Shown here: piece after piece, positions 17,626 to 25,126 of the stretch
How positions within the stretch are numbered: the first letter of the stretch is position 1
Layout: each line of letters starts with the position of its first letter
Source: Chromohalobacter beijerinckii
GTDB lineage: Bacteria > Pseudomonadota > Gammaproteobacteria > Pseudomonadales > Halomonadaceae
DNA: 64,000 nucleotides
Assembly: GCF_023061185.1 (NCBI RefSeq)
Contig: NZ_JAKGAK010000001.1
Coordinates: 186,001-250,000, forward strand
Direction: 5' to 3'
Notes under the pieces: generated by a model
Databases searched by the model: none
What the model was told of the DNA's origin: nothing
The model's input: the letters and a program-made list of their open reading frames with translations, nothing else
Translations under genes and position numbers: made by a program

Positions 17626-18882
17626 TTACAGGTTGTTGACGCGATACTTCTCGCGGAAGCGGCGAATCATGAACACCGACACCACATTCAGCGTCAGCGT
17701 CACGATGAACAGCACCAGTCCCAGGGCAAAGGCCGAGAGTGTCTGGGCGCTTTCGAATTCTTGATCGCCGGTCAGCGCCGCCACGATACTCACTGTCACG
17801 GTCGTCATGTCTTCCAGGGGATTGGCGGTCAGGTTGGGACGCATGCCAGCCGCCATGACCACGATCATGGTTTCCCCCAAGGCCCGAGAGACAGCCAGCA
17901 ACGAGGCCGATATGATCCCCGGCGCGGCGGCGGGCACGACCACGTTGCGCACCATTTCGGCCTTGGTGATCCCCAGAGCCAAAGCCCCTTCCCGCAGGCT
18001 GTTGGGGACCGAGTTGATAACATCGTCGGAAAGCGAGGAGATGAATGGAATGATCATGATGCCCATCACCAAGCCCGGCGCCAGCGCATTGGAATAGGAG
18101 GCATCCAGCCCGAACAGCCCTGCGATATCCACCACCAGCGGCGCCACGGTCAAGGCCGCGAAGACGCCATATACCACGGTGGGGATCCCCGCCAGTACTT
18201 CGATGACCGGCTTGGCCGCCTTGCGAATGCGCAAGGGCGCGAACTCAACCATGTAGATGGCGGCGCCCAGGCCGAAAGGAATCGCTACCAACATGGCGAT
18301 CAAGGTGATCATGAAGGTACCGGCAAAGAGCGGAATCGATCCGAACTGCGCGGCACTGCCGCCCTCGTCGCCACGTCCGGCGGCGGATAGGAAACTTGCG
18401 CCGGGATTCCAGGTAGTACCAGTTACGAAGTCCCAGAAGCTGTGCATCTGGAAGAAGCGTAGCGCCTCGCTAATGATCGACAGCAAAATGCCCAGCGTAG
18501 TGAGAATCGAGATCATCGCCGCGGCGGCCAACAGCTTGCGAATGACGCCCTCGATGGCGCGGCGCGCATGAAAATCGGAGCGCACCTGATTCAGCCCCAT
18601 AACCAGGCCAATCAAGGCAATGACCAGGCTCGCTGCCAACAGATAAAACGTGGGGATATCCGCCCCCATCAGTAACAGAACAAACGCCCCCAGGGCGCTG
18701 ACCAAAAGCGCCGGTCCGGCGGTAACGAGTACCGCGAACCACGCATATTGATCCGGCTGTGCATGCATAGTCGTGCCCGTGGCCCGCACGCGCGCGGCCT
18801 TGGCGCGACTCAGGGTGAAAGCGATTCCCCCTAGCACCAAGAGTACCGCGCAAAACAGCAGGAAGACGGTATTCGTCGTCAT
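17626..18882 (-). CDS. pstC: Phosphate ABC transporter permease PstC, system 2, long form
   Basis: 418 residues, about 100 longer than PstC1. Three extra N-terminal hydrophobic segments (residues 4-22, 46-72, 78-98) precede the six-helix permease core, which begins near residue 117. The core holds SLREGALALGITKAEMVRNV and SRALGETMIVVMAAGM. This architecture is usual for the Pseudomonas/Halomonas-type pst system with the long PstA. It is 17 bases upstream of pstA2. Confidence 0.93.
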   Translation of the reverse strand: MTTNTVFLLFCAVLLVLGGIAFTLSRAKAARVRATGTTMHAQPDQYAWFAVLVTAGPALLVSALGAFVLLLMGADIPTFYLLAASLVIALIGLVMGLNQVRSDFHARRAIEGVIRKLLAAAAMISILTTLGILLSIISEALRFFQMHSFWDFVTGTTWNPGASFLSAAGRGDEGGSAAQFGSIPLFAGTFMITLIAMLVAIPFGLGAAIYMVEFAPLRIRKAAKPVIEVLAGIPTVVYGVFAALTVAPLVVDIAGLFGLDASYSNALAPGLVMGIMIIPFISSLSDDVINSVPNSLREGALALGITKAEMVRNVVVPAAAPGIISASLLAVSRALGETMIVVMAAGMRPNLTANPLEDMTTVTVSIVAALTGDQEFESAQTLSAFALGLVLFIVTLTLNVVSVFMIRRFREKYRVNNL

Positions 18883-18950
18883 GTCGGTCTCTCAGGATAA
18901 CGTTGCTCCCAGAGGGAGCCATCAAGCCCGTAGGGCCCGTCATGCAAATG

Positions 18951-18975
18951 GGCCGGCAGCACTAAGCCGCCGGCC
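18951..18975 (-). other. Intercistronic hairpin between pstS2 and pstC2
   Basis: A perfect 7-bp stem GGCCGGC/GCCGGCC with an 11-base loop, 24 bases after the pstS2 stop, without a T-run. A second small hairpin, GCTCCC-AGA-GGGAGC at 18905-18919, follows before pstC2. Likely to stabilise the pstS message or reduce read-through, as in system 1. Confidence 0.5.
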
Positions 18976-18998
18976 ACTTCATCGGTTCGCATGCGGCC

Positions 18999-20018
18999 TT
19001 ATTGTAGGTCGCTAAGCTCAAGGCTTGCGCGATCTTCGACATCGCTACGTGCTTGCTCACGTGCATCTTCGGGCAGCGGAATCAGGCCCAGTCCCTTGAG
19101 ATAGCCCATCGGGCTGATCATCTGTTCACTCATGAACAAATCGACGTACGGATATACGGCCGGCACGCTATCGGCATGCTGATTCTTGACGTAGAAGAAC
19201 AGCGAACGCGACACCGGATACTCACCGGAGCTGATGGCTTCGGGCTCGGGTGCCACGCCATCGATGCTTGCGGCGGTCAGGACGTCGGCGTTCTCTTCGA
19301 GGAAGGAATACCCAAAGATACCGAACGAGGTGGTGTTTTCCTGGAGACGCTGAACGATGAGATTGTCGTTCTCGCCAGCGTCGACATAGGGACCGTCCTG
19401 ACGGATGTCGGTATAGCCTTCACCATCGTAGGCGTCCATGTCCTCGGAAGCGGCTTCCATCACCAGCTCCTCGAAGGCATCACGGGTGCCGGAGGTGGTC
19501 GGCGGACCGTACACCATGATCTCGCGGTCCGGCAGCGAGGAGTCGATTTCGCTCCACTTGGTGTAAGGATTGTCGACCAGCTCGCCGTCCTGGGGCACCT
19601 TGGCGGCCAACGCGAGGAAGAGCTGCTCACGCGTGAAATTGACCGGCTCGTTGGCGTTGGACTCGGCGAACGCGATGCCGTCATAACCGATTTTCGCTTC
19701 GGTGATGTCGGTCACACCGTTTTCCTGGCAACGCTCGAATTCGGAGGGCTTCATGCGACGCGAGGCGTTGGTGATGTCCGGCGTGTCCAGCCCGACCCCA
19801 TTACAGAACAAACGCAGACCGCCGCCGGACCCAGTGGATTCGATGACGGGCGTCGGGTAATCGGTGGTCGCGCCGAACTCCTCGACGACGTAGCTGGCGA
19901 ACGGATAGACGGTGCTGGAACCGACGATGCGTAGCTGCTCGCGTTCCTGCGCCTGGGCGGCACCCGCGACGCTCATCACGGCAGCGGCCAACGCGGTAGT
20001 CTTGAGGATACGGTTCAT
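18999..20018 (-). CDS. pstS: Phosphate-binding protein PstS, system 2
   Basis: 339 residues with signal peptide cleaved near AGAAQAQ (residue 24). The mature protein starts REQLRIVGSSTVYPFASYV, the GSSTVYPF loop typical of the Pseudomonas-like PstS class; other ligand loops are STGSGGG and TSGTRDAFEEL. It is acidic, rich in D and E, as expected for a periplasmic protein of a halophile. A perfect PhoB box lies 62-79 bases upstream. It belongs to a different subfamily from PstS1. Confidence 0.95.
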   Translation of the reverse strand: MNRILKTTALAAAVMSVAGAAQAQEREQLRIVGSSTVYPFASYVVEEFGATTDYPTPVIESTGSGGGLRLFCNGVGLDTPDITNASRRMKPSEFERCQENGVTDITEAKIGYDGIAFAESNANEPVNFTREQLFLALAAKVPQDGELVDNPYTKWSEIDSSLPDREIMVYGPPTTSGTRDAFEELVMEAASEDMDAYDGEGYTDIRQDGPYVDAGENDNLIVQRLQENTTSFGIFGYSFLEENADVLTAASIDGVAPEPEAISSGEYPVSRSLFFYVKNQHADSVPAVYPYVDLFMSEQMISPMGYLKGLGLIPLPEDAREQARSDVEDRASLELSDLQ

Positions 20019-20079
20019 GCGGGTAACTCCTGTCGATGAGAGTGTTCAACCTTCGCGACACCTAAGATGCCCAATGAAG

Positions 20080-20097
20080 ATGACAGCTTCATGACAG
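20080..20097 (-). promoter_or_regulatory. PhoB box upstream of pstS2
   Basis: On the minus strand, CTGTCAT-GAAG-CTGTCAT: two identical 7-bp direct repeats separated by 4 bases, the consensus arrangement for PhoB. It is 62 bases from the pstS2 start. A CATCTT about ten bases further downstream could be the -10 box. Supports induction of system 2 by phosphate starvation. Confidence 0.88.
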
Positions 20098-20113
20098 AAG
20101 TGAGCGATTTTCC

Positions 20114-21331
20114 CTAACGACTGACGACGGCCTCTTCGCTCTCGTTTCCACGTAGAGCGCGACCGGCCAGCAAGCGCACGCCGATATTGCCCAACAGCGA
20201 GGCCCCCAGCATCGTGAGCACCGTCGGCCAGGCACTGGCAATCTCGAAGGCCCCCACCAGCATGCCGGCAAACGCCCCACTGGAAAATTGCAAGCATCCC
20301 TGCAGAGCCGTCGCCGTGGCACTCATCTTCGGAAAGTGATCGAGCATCGAGGACATCGCATTCGGCGCGATCAGCCCCTGCATCCCTACGAATACCACCA
20401 TCAGCGGCGCCACGCTGTAGATAGAATCCATCCCGGACAGGATCAATGCCACTAGCGCCACGCCGGCGCACAATTGGATACCCAGCCCCACCACGAGGTT
20501 TTGCTGCGGGGTACGCTTCTTCAACAGGTGGATGTTGAGGCGATTGGAGGACGCCATGACCAGGATATTGGCCCCGAATACGAACGGATAGACAGCCGCC
20601 GATAATCCATAATGCTCCATGTACAGATAAGGCGAGCCAGTGATGAACGCGAACATGCCCGCGAATGACATCGACACCGCACAGATATACCCCATCGCCT
20701 CGCGATGACGAAGCACGCTGGCATAATTGCCCAGCACTTGGCGTGGCGACGGCGCATCGGGATCGCGCCCGTGGGTCTCAGGTAGCCGTGTGCCCAAGAA
20801 GAACAACAGGAATGCCGCGTACAAAGCCAGAAACAGGAAAATCGACTGCCAATTGAAAATCCCCAGCAGCACGCTCCCCACCGTGGGCGCCACGAGCGGC
20901 GCCAGCATCAGAATCATTGCCATGGTCGACATCACCTTGGCGGCCTCACGTCCGCTGAAACAGTCGCGCACGATGGCCGCCGAGTTGACCACGCAGGCAC
21001 CGCCGCCCAGGGCCTGGACGAAGCGCAGTCCCCAAAGCGTTTCCAGCGACGACACCTGCATGATGCCCAGACTGGCGAGTAAGAACACCACCAGACCGGT
21101 CAATAGCACCGGGCGTCGACCCAAGCGATCCGACAGCGGCCCACATAACAGCTGTCCGATCGCGAACCCGAAAAGGAACACGCTCAGCGACAGTTCAGTA
21201 TGGTGAACGCTGGCATTAACCGCCTCGGCAAGCGTGGGCATGGCAGGCAGGTAAGCATCGATGGCAAAAGGCGCCAGAGCGGTGTTGGCCGCCACCAGCA
21301 AGGCCAATCGCCGCGCATTGAGTTGAGTCAC
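20114..21331 (-). CDS. Bcr/CflA-type multidrug MFS exporter
   Basis: 405 residues from the GTG at 21331, which has GGGAG five bases upstream; in-frame ATGs at 21349 and 21388 would add a basic 6-19-residue tail and have poorer sites. TM1 contains APFAIDAYLPAMPTL, the Bcr/CflA signature, and motif A GPLSDRLGRRPVLLTG lies near residue 75. Family members expel bicyclomycin, chloramphenicol or sulfonamides, or sometimes small metabolites, by proton antiport. Substrate unknown here. It lies upstream of pstS2 on the same strand but is separated by the PhoB box. Confidence 0.88.
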   Translation of the reverse strand: MTQLNARRLALLVAANTALAPFAIDAYLPAMPTLAEAVNASVHHTELSLSVFLFGFAIGQLLCGPLSDRLGRRPVLLTGLVVFLLASLGIMQVSSLETLWGLRFVQALGGGACVVNSAAIVRDCFSGREAAKVMSTMAMILMLAPLVAPTVGSVLLGIFNWQSIFLFLALYAAFLLFFLGTRLPETHGRDPDAPSPRQVLGNYASVLRHREAMGYICAVSMSFAGMFAFITGSPYLYMEHYGLSAAVYPFVFGANILVMASSNRLNIHLLKKRTPQQNLVVGLGIQLCAGVALVALILSGMDSIYSVAPLMVVFVGMQGLIAPNAMSSMLDHFPKMSATATALQGCLQFSSGAFAGMLVGAFEIASAWPTVLTMLGASLLGNIGVRLLAGRALRGNESEEAVVSR

Positions 21332-21522
21332 GAAATCTCCCGAAAACATACGTCGCCGTGCAGGCGCCCTGAAGGGCGGCACGCTCATGTAAAAGGCTAA
21401 CCGCTAGTGTGCTCATCATAGCCGATTACGGTCGCTCTGAGGACCGAGATTAGCGTCGGCAACTGGAGTCGGTAACGGGAATCACGGCGATAGCATGATG
21501 AAACGGTCGCGCCAGCCGTGCG

Positions 21523-22038
21523 TCAGTGGTGCGCCTTGGAACAATCCTTGTCGGATTTCTGCTCTTCGAGCAGGTCGACCAGCGGCTGGAACTCGTCGCG
21601 ATTATGATCGCTCATGCGCATGAGGATACGATGTGCTTCGAGGATGCGTTGCTGCATGTCATGCTCATCGGCTCTCACCTGCGGCAACTCATCGAGGCTC
21701 GCCGGTTCGGTCAAAGGTGCCTCGAGCAAGGTGAAGTAACGTGAAAATCCCATGACGTCGAGCATACGGCGCACGTCGGGATGCTCAGCGACGATGGTCG
21801 GCGGCTGTTCGAGACGCCCCTGGACGGCCATCGCCACTTTGGCCAGAAAACCCAGTGCAGTGGAGTCGACATTCGTCGCCTCGCGCAGGTCGATCATCAC
21901 CGCGACAAGGCCCGGGCTCTCAGCCACGCGCTGCGCCTGCTGATCGAGCGTCGCGCATAACGTCAGACGCACGTCACCACTGAGCTTGAGAACGAACACA
22001 CCGGCGTCGAACGCCGCCTGAATACGCCCTTCATGCAT
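21523..22038 (-). CDS. STAS-domain anti-sigma-factor antagonist with helical C-terminal extension
   Basis: 171 residues from the ATG at 22038; a GTG at 22050 would add four residues. STAS domain at about 3-105 with the phosphorylatable serine in NVDSTALGF (about Ser59). The last 65 residues are acidic and helical, ending DKDCSKAHH, and are not part of a usual STAS protein. The start overlaps the upstream phosphatase gene by eight bases, so the two are coupled. Expected mechanism: the phosphatase dephosphorylates the STAS serine, freeing it to bind a partner kinase or anti-sigma factor. No such kinase is encoded in this window. Confidence 0.85.
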   Translation of the reverse strand: MHEGRIQAAFDAGVFVLKLSGDVRLTLCATLDQQAQRVAESPGLVAVMIDLREATNVDSTALGFLAKVAMAVQGRLEQPPTIVAEHPDVRRMLDVMGFSRYFTLLEAPLTEPASLDELPQVRADEHDMQQRILEAHRILMRMSDHNRDEFQPLVDLLEEQKSDKDCSKAHH

Positions 22039-23170
22039 GGTCGAATCCACTCAAAGTCATCACGGTGAGATCATCCGGCAGTTCATCGCCTAGCACGAGC
22101 CCCTCTTTCAACGCGTCCACCGACGCACAAGACACAATTCGGCGTTTCAGTGCCTCGAGACGCTGATCGAGGGTATCTCCACCCAAGCACTCCAAGATGC
22201 CATCGGAGCACAGCCAAAGGCGGAATCGTTGCGGCAATGTACAGCCATAGGTCGGGAACTCGACATGGGGAAACAATCCCACCGGCGGCCCCTCGCCTTC
22301 GAGCACGCTGACTTCGCGATCCACTTGCAGAAAGGGCATCGGCATCTGCGCGCCGAGCGAATAGTGGAGATAGCGTTGCTCATGGTCAAGCACCCCGGCA
22401 AACACCGTGGCATGCTTGCCAATTCCCGTCTCCAAAAGCTCTCGATTGAGCTCCGTCAGGCAGCGCGCTGGGAAGGTCTCCGCCGCCTGTTGCCGCCACT
22501 GCGTCAGCCAGCGATTGCTGAGGTACTTGAGCAGCACAGTCACAAAAGCCGACGACGCTCCGTGCCCCGAGACATCGACGAAATAAAAGAAACTGTAGCG
22601 TGCATCGCAACGCTGAAAGTCCAGAAAGTCGCCCGACAGATAAAGAGATGGCGCGAGCCAGTAATCGGCCCGCACGCCATGCAGCGTTATCGGACTAGCA
22701 GGCAGCAGCTTGCGCTGGATCTGCCAACCGGCCTGCTGGTCGAGACGCAGCATGGCCAGGTGGGTTTCCAGGCTTTCGTTGAGCTCGGCCAGGCGTTGGC
22801 GGTCGCGGGCATGCTCCTGAGTCAATCGATGATGTTCGATGGAGCGATCGATCAAGCGACGCAAGATATCGCCATGGCATTCCGGTTCGACCAGATAATC
22901 GACCAACCCAGCGTCCACGGCCTGCAGCAGGTCGCCATCGAGGCGTGTCTCGCTGATGACGATAGTCGGCCAGCGCGCGGCCAATGTGGCCCAGTCATCC
23001 CGTGCGACCGCCCGCACATGGGCAACTACCAAGGCCACATCGTCGGGTAACGCGTCTACGGACGTCGTCGCCAGTACGGCGAACTGTCCGCTTCCAATGA
23101 GACGTGCCAGCGCATCTCGCGATGCGCCGGGCGTGTCGAGCAGACCGATCAGAGTACGTGCGTTGGCCAT
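22031..23170 (-). CDS. SpoIIE/PP2C-type serine phosphatase with a degenerate N-terminal receiver
   Basis: 379 residues. The N-terminal 115 residues look like a response-regulator receiver, but beta-3 reads ALVVAHVRA (residues 46-54), with Ala50-His51 where the phosphoacceptor Asp is expected. A coiled-coil linker (about 112-148) leads to a PP2C/SpoIIE domain with metal ligands SGD (Asp181), DVSGHG (Asp199), SDG (Asp323) and DDL (Asp366/367). Similar to the HsbR/RssB-like phosphatase regulators of pseudomonads. It presumably acts on the STAS protein encoded next. Without the phospho-Asp the receiver may respond to protein binding rather than phosphorylation. Confidence 0.88.
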   Translation of the reverse strand: MANARTLIGLLDTPGASRDALARLIGSGQFAVLATTSVDALPDDVALVVAHVRAVARDDWATLAARWPTIVISETRLDGDLLQAVDAGLVDYLVEPECHGDILRRLIDRSIEHHRLTQEHARDRQRLAELNESLETHLAMLRLDQQAGWQIQRKLLPASPITLHGVRADYWLAPSLYLSGDFLDFQRCDARYSFFYFVDVSGHGASSAFVTVLLKYLSNRWLTQWRQQAAETFPARCLTELNRELLETGIGKHATVFAGVLDHEQRYLHYSLGAQMPMPFLQVDREVSVLEGEGPPVGLFPHVEFPTYGCTLPQRFRLWLCSDGILECLGGDTLDQRLEALKRRIVSCASVDALKEGLVLGDELPDDLTVMTLSGFDHA

Positions 23171-23185
23171 GCAGGGGCCTCGGGA

Positions 23186-23935
23186 TCAATCGGCGAAGGC
23201 GTCTTCGTCGTATTCGAAATCGTCGCCGAAATCACCGCTGGCGAAGGGATCTTTTCCCGTTTCACCGTCGTTGACCTCATAGCGCCGGTTCTGGAGATAC
23301 GCATCACGAATGAAGCTGTAACGGTCACCGCTAATCAGCTCTTCGCGGTCAAGGAGTCCCGCTCGGGTATCGATGAGATCGACGAAACGCAAACCATAAC
23401 GCACCGAATCTTCTTCGACATAGGTCACCGGGTCGGTATACCAATCCACGGGTAATCCCGAGGTATGGCGCAGCGTGCGTCCGCCCAACACCGGCAAGAC
23501 CACGTAAGGCCCTTCGCCGACGCCCCAAGTGGCCAACGTCTGGCCGAAGTCTTCTTCGCGCTCGACGAGACCCATGCGTGAGGCTGGGTCGAGAATGCCA
23601 CCGATCCCCAGGATGGAATTGATCACGAAACGCCCGGACGCCACACCGGCATTGGCCCACTTCCACTGCAAGACGCTATTGACCGTGGTGCCAATCTCTC
23701 CCAGGTTGCTGAAGAAATTACCGACCCCCGACTGAACCGGCTCGGGAGTTACATAGTCATACCCTTGAGCAACGGGTTTCAACGCATAACGATCCAGTGT
23801 GTCGTTGAAAGCGAATACCTTACGGTTATATCCCTCCCAAGGATCGTCGGGATTGGCGTCCGTCTGGCCCTGCGTCGCGCAGCCGCTTACCGCCGTCACT
23901 ACGCATGCCGCGGCCAGCAACTTGGTCATTTTCAT
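23186..23935 (-). CDS. mlaA: Outer-membrane lipid asymmetry lipoprotein MlaA (VacJ)
   Basis: 249 residues. A lipoprotein signal with lipobox VSGC puts the lipidated Cys at 19. The MlaA domain spans about 32-220 with DPWEGYNRKVFAFND, GRFVINSILGIGG and DFGQTLATWGVGEGPYVVLP, all family hallmarks. MlaA forms a ring in the inner leaflet of the outer membrane and removes misplaced phospholipids with MlaC/MlaFEDB. The acidic C-terminal tail is typical of halophiles. The ATG at 23935 overlaps the upstream stop by one base (TGATG). The rest of the Mla pathway is not in this window. Confidence 0.95.
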   Translation of the reverse strand: MKMTKLLAAACVVTAVSGCATQGQTDANPDDPWEGYNRKVFAFNDTLDRYALKPVAQGYDYVTPEPVQSGVGNFFSNLGEIGTTVNSVLQWKWANAGVASGRFVINSILGIGGILDPASRMGLVEREEDFGQTLATWGVGEGPYVVLPVLGGRTLRHTSGLPVDWYTDPVTYVEEDSVRYGLRFVDLIDTRAGLLDREELISGDRYSFIRDAYLQNRRYEVNDGETGKDPFASGDFGDDFEYDEDAFAD

Positions 23936-25077
23936 CAAGCCTTCACCTTCCGCAATAATATATTGCCCGCACTGTAGCCCGCTCCGAACGAACAGACCAC
24001 CCCCACATCCCCCACGGCCAGATTGTCGCGATGCAGATGAAAGGCGATGATCGAACCGGCAGAACTGGTGTTGGCATAACGGTCGAGAATCACCGGTGCC
24101 TCGCTTTCGTCAGGGTCGCGCCCCAACACGCGCCGGGCGATCAGATCATTCATATGACGATTGGCCTGATGCAGCCACAACCGCTTGAGATCACGAGGTG
24201 CCACATTCTGCGCCTCGAGGTGAGCGCCAATCAACTCGGCCACCAGCGGACACACCTCCTTGAAGACCCGACGACCTTCCTGCACGAATAACTTATCGGC
24301 AACGAACGCCGGTTCGGCATCGATCCTGTGCTCCGTCACCCGGTCGAGAAAGCCGAAATTGTTGCGAATCGCGTTCGAGAAACGCGTCACCAGGCGCGTG
24401 CTCATGACCTCGAAGCGCTCCTCCGCTCGCGCTACGTCATCGGCCTCCAGTAGCACCGCCGTACACGCATCGCCGAAGATGAAATGACTATCGCGGTCGC
24501 GGAAATTGAGATGCGCCGAGCAGATCTCCGGGCTCACCACCAGCACGCGCTTGGCGCTGCCGGCACGAATCGCATTGTTGGCGAGATCGATGGCGAAAGT
24601 CGCGCTGGAGCACGCCACATTCATGTCGAAAGCGTACCCGCCAGCGCCCAATGCCGCCTGCAACTCCACGGCGATGGCTGGATACGCACGCTGCAGGTTG
24701 GAGCATGCCACGACCACCATATCTAATGCGTCGGGCGTGACCGCAGCATTGGACAGCGCCTGGCGCGCTGCTTCCAAGCCCATCTCGGCCTGCACGCTGA
24801 GCTCGTCATTGGCGCGTGGTGCCAATTGCGGACGCATGCGGTCGGGATCGAGGATCCCCGCCGCCTCGACCACGTAGCGGCTATGAATTCCCGAAGCCTT
24901 GACGATGAACTCGCTGCTCGAATGTTCGAGTGGCTCGCGATGTCCGTCTCGAATCGCCTCGTGGTGGCGCGCGTTTTCAAGGTCCACCCAGGCGTTGAAC
25001 GAAGCCACCAACGTCGCGTTGTCGATGGCGTTGGGGGGAGTATAAAGCCCCGTTCCGGTGATGACCGCGTGCGTCAT
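23935..25077 (-). CDS. Beta-ketoacyl-ACP synthase III-like enzyme (FabH family, long form)
   Basis: 380 residues, about 60 longer than E. coli FabH. The catalytic triad is present: Cys156 (NVACSSATF), His303 (WLHQANRHM) and Asn336 (YANTSSAGS). The insertion near residues 25-60 (AWVDLENARHHEAIRDG) marks the FabH2-like group found in Pseudomonas, Vibrio and Halomonas. Such enzymes condense an acyl-CoA with malonyl-ACP to start, or to feed intermediates into, fatty-acid synthesis. Its stop codon overlaps mlaA, linking it to envelope lipid homeostasis. Substrate chain length is not readable. Confidence 0.88.
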   Translation of the reverse strand: MTHAVITGTGLYTPPNAIDNATLVASFNAWVDLENARHHEAIRDGHREPLEHSSSEFIVKASGIHSRYVVEAAGILDPDRMRPQLAPRANDELSVQAEMGLEAARQALSNAAVTPDALDMVVVACSNLQRAYPAIAVELQAALGAGGYAFDMNVACSSATFAIDLANNAIRAGSAKRVLVVSPEICSAHLNFRDRDSHFIFGDACTAVLLEADDVARAEERFEVMSTRLVTRFSNAIRNNFGFLDRVTEHRIDAEPAFVADKLFVQEGRRVFKEVCPLVAELIGAHLEAQNVAPRDLKRLWLHQANRHMNDLIARRVLGRDPDESEAPVILDRYANTSSAGSIIAFHLHRDNLAVGDVGVVCSFGAGYSAGNILLRKVKA

Positions 25078-25126
25078 GAGCGTGCTCCCAGGTGCGCTTG
25101 TCGTGTGGTCGTTAGAGGGCGCGGTG

